From Polytrichum commune (taxonomy: Eukaryota > Streptophyta > Polytrichopsida > Polytrichales > Polytrichaceae): DNA of 64,000 nucleotides. Both the position numbers and the translations under genes were made by a program. Numbering within the stretch: position 1 is the stretch's first letter; every line of letters begins with the position of its first letter. A model generated the notes under the pieces. The model was not told the origin of the DNA and ran no database searches. It saw only the letters and a list, made by a program, of their open reading frames with translations. The stretch lies in the NCBI GenBank assembly GCA_950295325.1, contig OX485803.1, positions 20,152,001-20,216,000 on the forward strand, written 5' to 3'. Positions 12,801-25,649 of the stretch are shown piece after piece.

Positions 12801-14054
12801 ATCCAAGTCCACAGCCTGCCTCAACTCAACATCCCTGCTCGCATTACTTGTATCAGAAGGTACCATGGATGATGGGCTCTGCAAACTACTCAGCTCAGAT
12901 AACCTAGACCATGCACCAGGACCTGATCGATTTAATCTATGCCTACCATACCGATAACGTGATGAATTCTCCATACTGTTAAAAGAGCTATCCAGTCGAT
13001 TATTCAACGTGGAAGGCACAACATTTGCGCTGCGGCTTCTCCTCAAGTTATAGGGCTCTACTAAAAGGTTTTGCCTAGAATTTCTTTGTTCGCCTGATGT
13101 TGATGTGCCCTCTTCAGCATCATCTAAAACTAGAGAATCCCCACCTTGGTCAGTGGCTGCTTCTCGGTGTCCTCTTCCACCTCTGTGCAAGATGCGCCTT
13201 GCACGCTTTGAGGACCCTGGTGTTGGTCTCTGCATTAATCTTCTGAGTGGTGAATCACCAGAATTTCGTGAAGAACCAGCCTCTCCATAGATAATACCAT
13301 CATTATGTGCCATTGATAAGTCCTCGACACCAGCTCTATCATACTGTGGCAAATCACTGGCAAGATCTATAACCTCATGAATGGGGCCCTTTTCCAATTC
13401 CTCCCTGCTTTCCTCATCAGATGAAACCCCTACAACCACAGGAGTGTTCTCAGCCTCTCTAACTGTTGAACTGCTAGCCTCTGGTCCTTTGGATTGACGA
13501 TCAAATAACTCAGAAAAGCGACCGAGTGTGTTCCTCTCCCTAGGTTGAGTGATTGGCGATAATCCAGCTAGAGCCCGGTCATTCCGACTATCAAGCCTTG
13601 CTCTTGCATGTCTTCTCTCTCGATGAGCTCTAGGATTCCGCCATCCCGATGGGTCTGTCACCTCCACTTCATTTCCGATTCTAATACTACTTTGTTCTTG
13701 TCCCTCCTCTATAGCCTCATGCACTTGAGGAGGGAGCCTGTTGTCTCCTGAGATACTCTGTCCCGTTAAAACACCATCTCCAGCATTTGGAAATCTCCGC
13801 CATCTGGCACCAACCTCCTTGACCTCCATTCCATCACCAGTTTGTTCCAGTAGATTTCCTTGCGAATCTACACCACCTTCCATCCCATCTTCAAGGTTCA
13901 CAGCTAAAGAAATTTGCGGATCTGGAAACACCTGGACTGTGCTTGGCAATCTTCGGAAGTACTGACTATTTTTTAGTGATGCAGAGCGTACTCTTCCATT
14001 TCCTTGCAGGACGTCTTCTTTACTTCCATCTAGACCATCTCCACTGCCCTCCAT
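9853..14054 (-). CDS. RING-H2 finger E3 ubiquitin ligase, 697 aa, seven coding exons
   Basis: Coding exons in transcript order: 14054-12636, 12334-12227, 12039-11827, 11358-11267, 10494-10395, 10164-10063, 9912-9853. All junctions are GT-AG and the summed length is 698 codons including TGA. The first 473 residues are one low-complexity, Ser/Arg/Asp-rich exon, probably disordered, ending near an acidic AEDERVARELQ segment. The C-terminal RING-H2 finger (residues 653-693) has all eight zinc ligands: CSIC, PCMHVFH, CIDKW and CPVC. RING-H2 proteins recruit E2 enzymes and transfer ubiquitin to substrates; the substrate here is unknown. The ATG is preceded by a short spliced leader segment. The gene appears intact. 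I do not recognise a specific named orthologue. Confidence 0.9.
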
Positions 14055-15560
14055 TTCTCATACGAACCTGCATAATAAGTGTGCTTCTTATTAGTACCTA
14101 CACCTCTTGACATGGAATAATTCTGGGCATGGCAGCAGATGTTTCAAATAATAAATTGAAGTTTAAGAGACGATATTCCAGGACCATGAAAACCCTAGCC
14201 CGATTTTTAAATTCTCTATATGCATACTGGCAATAGCCCAGGTTGAAAGAGATGTATTTAAAACAAAATGTTACGAAGTGCTCGAGAAGTAGAAACACCA
14301 AAGTAGCCACGTCTCTGCATGCAGACATATCCAAACTGCATGCACCTCTGTCATGACTGAGTAGATACCGCACTGCGTAAGATGTCCAAAGCGATGTAGA
14401 ACCTAAACATTAACCCAATTTGAACACAATAGTGATGATGCCATGCATTCAGCATGCCCAAGGGAAACCCCAACAGTCCCACCACGAGCAGAATACATAG
14501 AAATATCTTCCTCATTTAGACGAGACACAATTTCATCAAAAGTGGAGAACAAATATAATAATATATAATGAAGCTCGTTGTCTTCGTTTAATCTGCTCTG
14601 CAAGAACTCCACAGTCTGGCATGTGCACCATACTCATACATATCGAAGGTTATAAATACCTAAGTACACCATGCAGAAGTAATGCCAAACCACAACCACA
14701 ATTTGCACCTCAGAATCTACTTCGAGATTGCAGTGTTGGACATACAAATCTACACTTCTACCATAGCTTCACCCTGCTAGCTTTACCCTGCTCCTGTATT
14801 AATCATTGAATTACAGAAGCTCGCAGCCCACAGGATTTCCTTTGTCTCACAAGTCGCGTTAGCATTGACCTACCTCTACAAACAACTTAGGTCGAGCCAT
14901 GAAAGAATTTAAGCTCATCACCGACCAACGCCTCTGAGGCGAAGCTACCCGATCGTAGCAATCAACTTGTACAAAATTCAAACAGATCCTTGGCGTTGAT
15001 AATGAACATGGATGTCTGCGAAGCCAGCCATTTTCATCCTGCTTCTACTTTAGCCCCCCCCACCCCCACACACACACACACACACACTCGGGAAGGATAA
15101 CAACGCCTCGCAAATCCCAATCTCCATGCCTAATTTGGATGCTCACCTCTTCCCTTCTCCAAAGTTACAGCAATTTACCAAATCGTTACAAAACGCACAT
15201 TACCAAAATGGCACCGGAAAAACAGGCAGCTCCCTAAATTAGCATTGAAACCCTCATCGCATTGAACTTGGCTTCAAACAGACAGACCAAAACCTAACAT
15301 CCATCCCCAATGCACTGAAAAATTTGGAGAAAGGAATGTACCAGAACAGAATGGAGAGTAGCCGGAGAATTCGAGTTAAAGAGTTCGAGGAATGGAGGAG
15401 AGATTGAAGCTCTAATGTGAGTCCCGCTGCGATTTGATGCGATGGGATGCGATGCCTGGGGCGTGCCACGGAGAGAGAGAGGAGAGAGAGAAGAGAGAGA
15501 GAGTAAACCCTAAAAGTGGAGCTCAGGGGAGACGGTGCCAAGGGAGCGTTTGAAACTGGG
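14055..15560 (-). promoter_or_regulatory. 5' UTR and leader intron of the RING-H2 gene
   Basis: The start codon lies 13 nt inside an exon whose acceptor is TATGCAG at 14068-14074 (minus strand). The upstream intron runs to a donor GTACAT just below 15342. The first exon, about 15342-15560, is CT-rich with TAGGGTTT, typical of plant 5' UTRs. The minus-strand open frame here (15254-15541) looks signal-peptide-like but reads through the donor and is not taken as coding. The transcription start is not fixed. Confidence 0.55.
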
Positions 15561-15680
15561 TGATCGAGGGAGGGAGACAGCCTAACGAAGGCTCGTGCCC
15601 TTCAGCGCTCCACGCTCCCATACCTCGTTCCCTGCGTTCCCCATCCCCTCTGGATTAGGTCGGTTCTTCGATAAAGTGTT

Positions 15681-15916
15681 GGGAATTGTTAAATCGACCA
15701 CGCAGTTTGTTAAAACGATCACAAAGAGCCGTCACGTGTGTCATATGACCTGCCAAATTTTGATTTTCGTTGCATATTTGAAGAGGAGCCGCAAAATATT
15801 AGTTATGTTTATGATTAATAAACTTGGCCACCTTGGTTGACAAGTCAAAGTCCAGTCGACACTTTACTTATTGACTGTGGTTGTCATCACCAATGTCTTG
15901 TTGATTTAACAATCCC
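15681..15916. mobile_element. MITE family D, copy (TIR GGGATTGTTAAATC)
   Basis: The left end GGGAATTGTTAAATCGAC is mirrored by the right end GTTGATTTAACAATCCC. The interior (TTTGTTAAAACGA, ACATGACC-type blocks, GAAGAGGAGC) is shared with 7503-7650 (left part only) and 16643-16853. No open frame. It could instead be a short solo-LTR family, but the inverted ends favour a MITE. Confidence 0.55.
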
Positions 15917-16642
15917 TTAAGCTTTAAGGTAGATAGGTCTTAAATATATTAAAAAATTCCAACTAGACCACTTCTTCTAGGATATGAAACACGTGATAAG
16001 TACATCATGGTCAACAAATCCAAATGGAGGCCGTAGCCACTTTCATCATAATTAATGGAGCTCATATGAATATCTTCTACATTATGAAAGTGAAGATTCT
16101 TGTGTTTGTTGAATTGTTATACACATCCCCTTCCCCCAAATATGTTGACTATTGAGCTTGGGATGGTTATCATTTTTCTTAGCATGCAATCCAATCTCTT
16201 TTAACTTGTGTCTCTATGGCATTCATTATTGGAGACATACCAAACCTCACGCCACTCAAATATAAGTGTCATGTTAAGAAAAATAATTGAACAAGGGATG
16301 TCTACCTTACATGCAAACGATGCATACATACTAGACTCTCGACTTCCTAAATTTATTGGACATAATTTAGGTATAGGAGAATGCTATGAGGGGTGTGCAT
16401 TGTGGAATATAGGGCATTGCCCAATGATGCCATGTGGCACGACTTTGATGGACATTCCCAAAGCGGAAACTTTTCCGAATATAATTCTTGATTGGATGGG
16501 ATAGGTGTCCATTAGTTATACACTTCCCATAATACGCACAATGCTATATGATAGGTTGTAATGCATTGTCCAGCCATGTCATTCTTTGCATGTAATATTA
16601 CGCTCTATATGAGCATAATTCAACAAAAATGATGTATCAACA

Positions 16643-16853
16643 GGGGATTATTAAATCGACAATGGACTTTGTTAGAACGTCCACATAGACATGTTGTGTA
16701 GTCACGTGACATGTCAAAATTTGGTTTTTTTTTCCTCACACTCGTGAAGAGGAGCAAGGTCTTAGCTATGTGTTGTAATTAATAACATTGGCCAACACTT
16801 TTATACGTTTCTTTGTGGTCATTCTAACCAGTGTGTGATGGATTGCACAATCC
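16643..16853. mobile_element. MITE family D, second full copy
   Basis: GGGGATTATTAAATCGAC at the left and GGATTGCACAATCC at the right flank the same interior blocks as at 15681-15916. The ends are more diverged. A TGGTATCA-like string just outside resembles part of a primer binding site, but nothing else supports an LTR element. Confidence 0.5.
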
Positions 16854-17511
16854 ATGGTATCAATAATTGTTTATGTTTGTTGCAACCTTGTTTGTGTGTT
16901 CCGACTATTTTCACCCGTTGGATCCTCGTAACTTAGATATTATCACTTTCCATGTGAAGAGATTCTTCAATCATGCCCCATGCATGCTTGCTTCCTCGTG
17001 ATGTCGGTGTTTCTTTTAATATTCCCACATTCTAATTTACGAGGGATTTTTCTTATTTATAAGATTCACATAGACACATAAATGCACATGTGTGTGTGCG
17101 CATGTGTGTCTCTTTGTCAATAGTAGTATTGTAGCATGAGATTAGATTTCTTTCATGGGAACTTTATTGCCACAATTAATTTTAGGGTGGGCATTTTTTA
17201 AAGGTCATAAACCTATGCAACTTGATAGTTACCCGCAAGGCAGATGGATATTTGTTTTGTTTTGTTTTTGTACTATCCCACTTACCTTGGGATAAGTACA
17301 TGATTAGCAAATCCAAGATCTTCATGCTTTTGGAGCTCATGCGAAATCCTCAAATTCATTGTCAATGTAAAGATCCTCGTCTTCTTCAATTATCATACTT
17401 ATAGGTCCCTTTGTTTATGTTGGCTATTGAAGCTAAAACAATTAAAACTTTTTGGAGTGCGTAATCCGATCTCTTTTAAACTTGTGTCTTTTAGTTTTTT
17501 TTTTTTCCTTA

Positions 17512-18009
17512 GGGTCACTTCACACTACGGCCGTCCAAGTCAAGAGGCCGTAGGATTGAATGGCCGAACTTTGTTGAGAGTCCAAAGAAATGAGTTGAAA
17601 ATAACCAATCAAATATAGGAATTGGAGCCTTTGGCCAGGCATAGTGTGAAGTCCCCAAAGGCCAAGCCCAAAGTCCAAAGGAAGAAGGAGCATCCCACTT
17701 TACTCTCTGCCCAAAACAACCCCTCCAATCTAACGGCCAAGATCTTGTCAGTTTTTTTTTTTTAATGAAAAAAAAATCAACAGCTTGTCGACCATAGTTT
17801 GGGTTTCCATTCCTGTCTGACCCAAACTTTCTTTGAGAGTCCATCGCCTTGGTAAAAAAATATTGCCATGTAGGCATTTTGGAGAACGACGGCCTTTGGA
17901 CTTTTGACCTCTAATGTGAAAGGTCGAGAGGCCAGATTCTTGGTTTTTTATAATCTAATTGCTGGAAATCGACGGCCTCTCGACCTTCGGCCATAGTGTG
18001 AAGTGGCCC
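17512..18009. mobile_element. PIF/Harbinger-like MITE (family B), copy 1
   Basis: Terminal inverted repeats GGGTCACTTCACACTA and TAGTGTGAAGTGGCCC bound 498 bp flanked by direct TTA on both sides (17509-17511 and 18010-18012). Three-base TWA target duplications and GGG/CCC ends are typical of Tourist/Harbinger elements. It carries no transposase. Members of the same family are at 25650-26831, 47736-48234 and 53679-54280. Confidence 0.82.
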
Positions 18010-19289
18010 TTAGATTTAGCCCTAACCACACACACAACTGAAAATGTAGGTGTCTCATTAACCCCTCATGAATTAGAGACCATATCCATTTTTTTGCATA
18101 CTTTTTAATGAGCTCCACAAAGTTTGTATTAGAACAAAAGAATGATATATGAATATGGCAAAGTCAGTCTTCAAGGTCTAAATCATAAGCATTTGATGGT
18201 GACTTGCTAGTTTAACCTAAAAAAGAACGATGATATTTGAATATGTTGGATATGGTTTTGGACATATTGGATGCATTTTGACATCAAGGAAAATAACTGT
18301 GAATATGTCTAATCATTAATGAACCCACAATATGACAAACTATATTACTTGGCTCTAAAATACATGCATCTTCTTCTTACCATTCGGATACAAGTACTTG
18401 AAAAATGTATCGTTCAAAATAACTCATGTTCAAAATGTGCCACTCCAACCAACTTGGGGAACCGCAAAAACAAAAGATTAAAAAAAAATCAAAAGTGATT
18501 TCTAGTCTAGGTACAGGGGCTAAATTGACAAAGGGAGGTATTGAAGGTGAGAAGTCACCTTGAAAAACGTAAAGTGACCATCCAGCCTGGAAACAAAACC
18601 CAAAAACTAGACTTGGGTACCTTATGGACCGGTCCATCACTTAGTTTTCTTGACCTAATTTGAACGATCAGAGTGCTTTTAAATGATGCATGGATACTAT
18701 ATCAATGCCTTCATACTACTCTTTTCAATATGTGAGGATGATATGAGAAGTCGTTCTAAACAAAACCCATTTTGGATGCATTTCGGACACAATCTTTCAA
18801 TATTTGTTGGTTGAGCACTTCTATGTGAGATATTTGGGAGAGGGAGGAGGAAGGGGGTCAACATGTAAGATAGCATATTTGGATTGTCGTCAAACATGCA
18901 AGTTGGAACATGCTCATCGTCATGTTATCAAGTAGATTCATTAACTTTTATAAATTGAATACTTTAAATGTAATAAAATGGTATTTTGGAGATTTCAGGG
19001 AAGGTTTCAATAATGAGATAACAAAACAAAACAAAACAAAAAACACAAGAAAACCAACAAATATTGCAATAAAATGTTGGTGTAAAATACAATAAATTTC
19101 GGTCTATGTGAACATGTTTATGCAAATCATTTTTTTATTTTTTTATTTTTGGCTCAAGACATCAATTAGGAACTCCAAAATATAGAGACAATCGAAGCTC
19201 CCTCCTCAAACATCTCCCTATCGTTTTGCCAACCAACGATTCTCAATCTCCAAGCAAAAACTAAGCACATTTTCAAGCAAGATGGGGGA

Positions 19290-19835
19290 TCAATCTAAGG
19301 TAGGTGGACCTTGAGAGAACACGGTGTTCCGTGATGCAATATAAGGTGTTTTGCCTCCACAGGAGGTGGGCTCTAATATTATATTAGTAGGTCCAACTTT
19401 ACTATGGTGGGGGGGGGGGACAGGGGTTTGTTTATTGTCTAGTTTTCTCTTATTTAGGACTAGGTATGTGAGGTTTTTGATGGCGTTTTGGTGTATATGT
19501 TTCACGAGGGATTTGTTGTTGGATTTAAGGATTTTTAGTTTGGTTAATTTATCGATGGAGTGTTCGTGTATGGCTCCTCTAACTCCAATTATGATGGTAA
19601 TGATGGGGTTAGTCTGCCATCCATTGTTTTGTAGGGTGTTGATTAATGGGTCATATTTCATGTGTTTTTGGGTGAGTGCTTGTTATGGGAATCTATCATG
19701 GCAGTATGTAAATTCAATAAATTGGATTGTGCGTGTGGACTCTGGAGGAGGGTGACATGGGTGTTTGTGTATGGTTGGGGGCACCGATTATGCATAAGAT
19801 GTCCGGTCTTAGTTTGCCCGGGGCGTCAACTTATT
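19290..19835 (-). pseudogene. Non-LTR retrotransposon (LINE-like) ORF2 C-terminal remnant
   Basis: The minus strand reads RPDILCIIGAP, then in another frame FIEFTYCHDRFP followed by a TAA stop, then KYDPLINTLQNNGW, IIGVRGAIHEHSI and IKYLTYLVLNKRKLDN. The order and style match the short tail found after the reverse transcriptase in many LINE-like ORF2 proteins (known from memory, not searched). The frame changes at least once and stops are present, so it is dead. No reverse transcriptase core was seen nearby. Confidence 0.5.
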
Positions 19836-20598
19836 AGGGGCACAATGATTCTAAATATGACACACAAGCATGCATAAATATGTCGCCACTTAACTCTAGG
19901 CAATCGGTAGCGTGTAGAGCACGGCACCTCGGGTATAAAGGTGGCCTCGTTTCCTATACGAGGGATTCTTGTCATGAAACATTGGAATACAACCCACCCC
20001 AAATAGGGCCTATAAGAGTTTGAATTTTGTGTGAAGGTACATGGGGCCTTTGTTTGGTTACATACTGTTTGTTATTTGCTACCTTACATTGTGACTCACT
20101 CACTCAAATTTCATAAGGGAGATACTTATGTGCCTCCGCACATGTATCTAAAGAAGCTACTTATGATCAATCCCATAAGTTTTGGAGTTGATCTAAAGTT
20201 GTTATGAATTATCAAAGTCCACTGACATTGAACCATAAGAACGTAATAGTCGTTGGTCCTTCCAATTATGATGACTATCGAACCAATTATAGTATTTACT
20301 TGTTATGATGTGTATATATATGTATTGTGTAGTCCTTAAGAGAAAGACGAACCTTGGACTTTGATCCATCTTCTAGGTTCAAATTTTTTATCAAGAGATT
20401 GTTAGTTCATTATGCATCGGAGTCAAATTTTAAGATTGGGTGGCAACCTTTGGATTTCCCTCTTGCAATCCCAAAAACATTGCAAGAATTTCATGGTCGA
20501 AAATAAGGTATGTACATGTGGACTTGCCTCCCTAGATTTCATATTGGCCAATGCAAAGCTAACTTGGCCCACCCATCCACAGTTGACAAACTAGAAAA

Positions 20599-20917
20599 CT
20601 ACACTACATAGGATATTTAGTGTTTGATTGTACTTAATGTTGTTACTACCCTGCCCTACTCACACACTAATTTCCAATTTTTTGACAATTAGTGTTAGAA
20701 GATATGCTAAAATATATGTTGGAATTCTCCTTTTATCATTGTTGATTTTTTTTCATATCCTTACTAACACTAGATTCAAACATGTAACTTCCACATATTA
20801 CCGTAGTTGATATTTATTGTTATACATTTAATGTTCCTTACTTTCATAGGGTTATTGATATTTGGTGTATGCACTCATATTATGTGTATCAAACACTAAA
20901 TATCCTATTTAGTGTAG
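20599..20917. mobile_element. MITE family A, copy 2
   Basis: The ends CTACACTACATAGGATAT and ATATCCTATTTAGTGTAG are inverted repeats. The interior (TGACAATTAGTGTTAGAAG, ATCCTTACTAACACTAGA, CATGTAACTTCCACATATTA) is the reverse complement of 8035-8364. Non-coding. Confidence 0.75.
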
Positions 20918-22384
20918 TTTTCCAATAGCCCGACACCACTCTCCAAGCATTGTATTTTCAACCTTAGAATAACTTGGATAACTTTATGCATATGCTTTCA
21001 TTCTCACCTTTCATCCCAATTACCCAAAGTTTGATCCCAATACTTTATGGATAACTCTAATCCACAAAAGGCTACCAAGTTTGAGTTTACTAAGTTGTTA
21101 CCAAAGCTCCATTATCATGTTCAATATAGGACATGGTTTGTATGAAATACAATATGCTTGCCGGAGTCTATTGGGAACCTTGAGTCCATGTCCACATCCA
21201 TGGCCACATTGGCCATGTCCTTGGGCACTCCTCTCACGGCTACAACTAAGGTAGCAATACCATAACATTGAAAATAAGGTGATTCGCATTGAAGACCTAG
21301 TCTAATAATCATGAGATAATTTTCCAAGATAGACGAGAAGGATTCATGAAGAATGCAAGTTGTTTCGTATTTTTTTGCCCTATACAAAAAATGCTACAAT
21401 TTTCCAAAGTGGAAAGTTGTCCAAACCCCTACTCGTTCACTGGATTCTCCCTACACCGGACACGGGAATCCGCATTTCCACACAAAACATCGCCTTAATC
21501 GGTTACCTCGTGAGTACATTAACACTTGACTCCCATTGGCTACACTAAGTGTGCACACATTGAAGTTGATGCCGAGCCATGATCGATTTTAGAAACGGCA
21601 CTTCACCGTTATGATGACGGTCCAGTGCATGGCTAGAGGGTGGTTAACGGGTTGTGGTGTTTATACCTTATACATGCCATCACTATGAGCAAATTGTCAA
21701 TTTGAAATAATATTCACAATGGGCCCCATTCCATGGCCGTGGACACCCATGCAACCTAGCATGCTTATAAATTTTGCACGATGGCGAGGTATGAGAGATG
21801 GTGAAGACTGAAGATGGATGGAATTTTAATTCAATTTTCGTACCTACATTGCATCCATTTCTAATGCATGCGGTTTGGCAAGGGTATGCAATCTTCCAAA
21901 AGAAGAAGAAGAAGAAGAACTCCGGTCTCCGGAGGAGGCCGGAGTGAATAAAGTGTCTGTTCGTAGAACACCCTAGGCCAAACCTTACGGCAGTGGTGTT
22001 AGACAGTGGCGTATGCAATCTTCCAAAATACACCATGGTTGTATTAAATGGTTCCTACAATACTTATTGACAAGTCTCTAAAACTATCTCTATTTCCTTG
22101 ACCACTAACATTAATGTCTAAAATGGCCATGTCGAAGGCCACAACCTCCATGGACATGGCCATCGTTGCCAAGTCCACCACCACGTAGTTGAGCCTAAAG
22201 AGATATTTCTATAAAATTTTGCTATTTCGGGAAGGTTAAATAGCTTGGAAAAAATCAATTTTTTTAATAAATCTACAAAACTTTAAAAGAGTCTACAAAA
22301 TCTATTTCAATGAATAATAAAATCACATGAAACCTATAGAAATCTGCAAATATGTATTGATAACGAACCTTTTACTATGCACTT

Positions 22385-22760
22385 AATGGGTCCATTGCAG
22401 AGCCCTACATCGGGCGCCCATACCCATTCCCATGCCCATACCCACCCATGCCCATGGGTTTTGGGTGGGCATGGGTGCAATATTATTGTTCATGGGCGGG
22501 CATGGGTGGGCATGGCTGCGCTATTATTGTTCATGGGCGGGCATGGGCGGGCATGGGTGGGGCATAATTACACAATACACATTACATAATTTTTGAATAC
22601 ATGGGCGCAATTTGAATAGCATGGGTGGGCATGGGTGGGCACATGTCATGCTATGTGTGGGCATGGGTGGGCATGGGTGCGCACATGTCATGCTATGGGT
22701 GGGCATGGGTGGGCATAGGTCGTTGCTAATGGGCATGGTCTGGGTATGGGTGCAATTAGA
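22385..22760. repeat. GGGCATGGGT-type minisatellite
   Basis: Irregular tandem repeats of GGGCATGGGTG and its complement CCCATACCCA/CCCATGCCCA fill most of this stretch. Part of the array is on each strand sense: C-rich first, G-rich after 22455. The open frames over it (HPCPPMPTHSMTCA style) are products of the repeat, not genes. Confidence 0.85.
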
Positions 22761-23117
22761 AAGGAAAATGTTGGGCTCTGGTCCATTGATGTTGGATTGC
22801 TAGGTGAAAATCACCAAAAAAAAGTAGTATTATTGTGGGTGAAAGTATTCTATAAAATGAAGGTGTAATTTTTTTTTTGTGGATCACATCTTACACTGCC
22901 TCATTGAGCAAAGATATTCTTGATTAGCCATAGTGATTGGCGAATATTGGTGTACTTCTTAAAGTGTTCTTGCATCATCCTTCTTATGAATGGCTAAAGT
23001 GGTGTTGTTTTGTACTTAAATTTGCATATGATTAATTGCTTTTAGCAATCACTTAGTCGATGGCATTGTTGACATTTACAAATGTAAAATGGGTGTTGCA
23101 TTCATCTATTATTCTAG

Positions 23118-23306
23118 TTGGAATTGTCTAATTCCAACTATATTTATTGATTGGGAGTTGTCTAACTCCAATTCATATCTTCTAGTTGGAGTTATGTAAC
23201 CCCAACAAAAAGATCTTCGATTGGGAGTTGTCTAACTCCCTTGCACAATTCCTTCATGGGTTGTTGAGCCCTTGTGCACCATTCTCTCTTGAGTTGTCTA
23301 ACCCAA
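23118..23306. repeat. Cluster of short GTCT-loop hairpins
   Basis: At least five small palindromes recur: TTGGAATTGTCTAATTCCAA (23118), TTGGGAGTTGTCTAACTCC (23151), GTTGGAGTTATGTAACCCC (23185), TTGGGAGTTGTCTAACTCCC (23221) and TTGAGTTGTCTAACCCAA (23289). Stem bases differ between copies, but pairing is largely kept. No gene overlaps that I can support. Confidence 0.6.
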
Positions 23307-24067
23307 CTTTTTTCTTTGCAGTTGTTTGTCTCCAATCACCATCTGCTCACATGCTAAGTACAACAAGATATGGTCAGTCTTTATTGCTTGCACAATCCAA
23401 CATTAAATCTTTTAATTCGGTCACATCACATTCCTTACTTTGTAAGTGGAAATGGACTTATATAATATATCGGATGTTGAGCATTCAAAGTGAGATGCAA
23501 TCAATATGGGTTTTGTTGGTAAGCGGCCCTTCGAGGAATGGGGTCGGGAACATTTTTGTTGGGTAGGAAATTTTTGGGTGCATCTGCTTGATAGTCACAA
23601 GTCACGGGCCCCAGTCTTGTTCCACCTAGCAACCCCCCCCCCCCTCACCCCGGCTTGAAATGGCTCGTACATGGGGGGCTAGCGTGTGCCATGTTGGACT
23701 GGTATATAAGTCAATGCATGGTATCAATAATCAATATCAATGAGAGCATCAAAGAACCTACTACCCGACTAATGTCAAAATTGAAAGACCAATCGAATAT
23801 TGGTATTTGGTGGGTATCCCAATGCGAGAGAACCTTTGTAGAGCCAAATTTGTGATTGCCTTAATCAGTCCCAACCTACACCACATTGAATTTAGGATGG
23901 TTTTTACCCCAAGGAGGAAGGTTCTTAGATGATGTACCTATACACCGAATGATATTGAAAACAAAACTATCCTCAACTATCCATACCCTACTAATATAAA
24001 AAATGTAAATTCTTCAAAGGTACCCGAAGAGTTCAACGAATAAAATAGTTTAAATCCAACACAATTA

Positions 24068-24560
24068 TATTTCATCCAAACTTCAATCATCCATGATAGT
24101 AATTTGTTACACAAATGTTAGGATGCAAAATATACCAAAAGTGGATGAACTAAACTCGATTTGGGTTGGCGGTACTTGTAGTCTTATTCATAAGGAGTGT
24201 CATTAGAAAAGTTACCACAATGACATAAAACACCGTATGACACTAGCTACAATATTTAGTGTATTGGGTAACTAGGTAGCAAGGTGACATGAACGTTACC
24301 TTTCCAGTATTCAATGGAAATTGGACATTATAGATTTCCAATGATGCAATTATAGACACTTACCACATGATATTTCATCCAAATCTCAATCATCCATAAT
24401 AGTAATTCATTGTATTACTGTTAGGATGCAAAATCTACCAGAAAGTGGATGAAACCAGACTCAATTGAAATGATGATATTGTAAACTTATGTTCATAAAA
24501 AGTATCATTAGAAAAAGTTACCACAGTGATATAAAATACCATATAACATTAACTACAATG
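24068..24560. repeat. Dispersed repeat family C, two adjacent copies
   Basis: Two head-to-tail diverged copies (about 24068-24265 and 24318-24560) share TTTCATCCAAA, CAATCATCCAT, TTAGGATGCAAAAT, AGTGGATGAA, ATTAGAAAA and GTTACCACA with 4618-4862. No coding potential was recognised. Confidence 0.55.
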
Positions 24561-25649
24561 TTTTCCTTTCTGTTTCCGGTATTCAGTGGAAACAAGCCAT
24601 GAAATATGGAGCATCGTTAGGAAGGATTGAGGAAGAAGAACACGTGACCAATATTGGTGCACAACATTATTGAGCTGCATGGTTGTATTCCATTCTATAT
24701 TTAGCATTTGACATGGGCCTTCACTATTTTACTTTCATGGAAAAAAACTTAAAAAATAAGAAGAAATTGACATCAATACAAGTAATGAATAATGTCAGTT
24801 TCATTGGTAAGCATATTGTGAATAGTGTCGGTATTTTCAACGATAGTGTTGCTATGAATAGTAATATCAGGGAATAATAATGGGATGAAACATTGTCTCT
24901 TACGAATGTTCCTGGGACAAACATTAATTCTTGCGCATAGTGCCAAGAGTATAATTCCACCCAATCATACATGATCAACTTGAATGTATGAATAATAAAT
25001 GGATATTCCTAATTCTTTCGAGGAGCCCATGAATTAGAATTGATATATTCCACAGTCATGAAATCGACCCACATGGTCGAATGATGTTATGTGTAACTGA
25101 GTCGTAAATATATATTTATATGTATATCCTAAATATATATTTATACTTAAAGTACAGGTAGCAAGAGAAGGTAGGGTTTTGGCGAACGGATGAACTCATC
25201 CATCATCCATGACAATCTTTGTAAACTTACTCACAAGAAGTGTCATCCAGAAAGTTAGCATAGTGACATTAAACGCCCCAACGTAGTTTTCTTTCACTAT
25301 AAAAAATTGCGACCTATTAAAATAGTGGACATCCATTTCATAATCATAGATTTCAAACCTACGTAGCGGAAGATAATTACACTAAATATGATGTTTAGTG
25401 TTTCATTATATTTAATGTTGTTACCACCCTACCATGTTCAACATTAACTTTCAGTTCCTTGACAATTACTGTTAGATATAAATGTGTTGGTATCTTCCCT
25501 ACTGTCATCTCCCTTCATGTGAAGCATGGATTTCATATCCTTACTAACACTAAATTCAAACATGTAAGTTCCACATATTAGCATAGTTGATATTCAGTGG
25601 TTGAGTTTACATGAACTGTTACATACTTTCAGAGGGTTACTGACATTTA

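Larger units (their letters stand above)
18010..25376. other. Gene-free interval with decayed repeats
   Basis: Apart from the LINE tail, family A and C repeats, minisatellite and hairpin cluster listed separately, I see no supported gene. Open frames are short, lack recognisable domains and follow AT-rich sequence. Confidence 0.6.

Noticed and set aside
12613-12957. Plus-strand open frames over the RING-H2 large exon
   Set aside because: They are shadows of the long minus-strand coding exon, with no domain of their own.
15254-15541. 95-aa signal-peptide-like frame
   Set aside because: It covers the CT-rich 5' UTR exon and runs through the splice donor of the RING-H2 gene.
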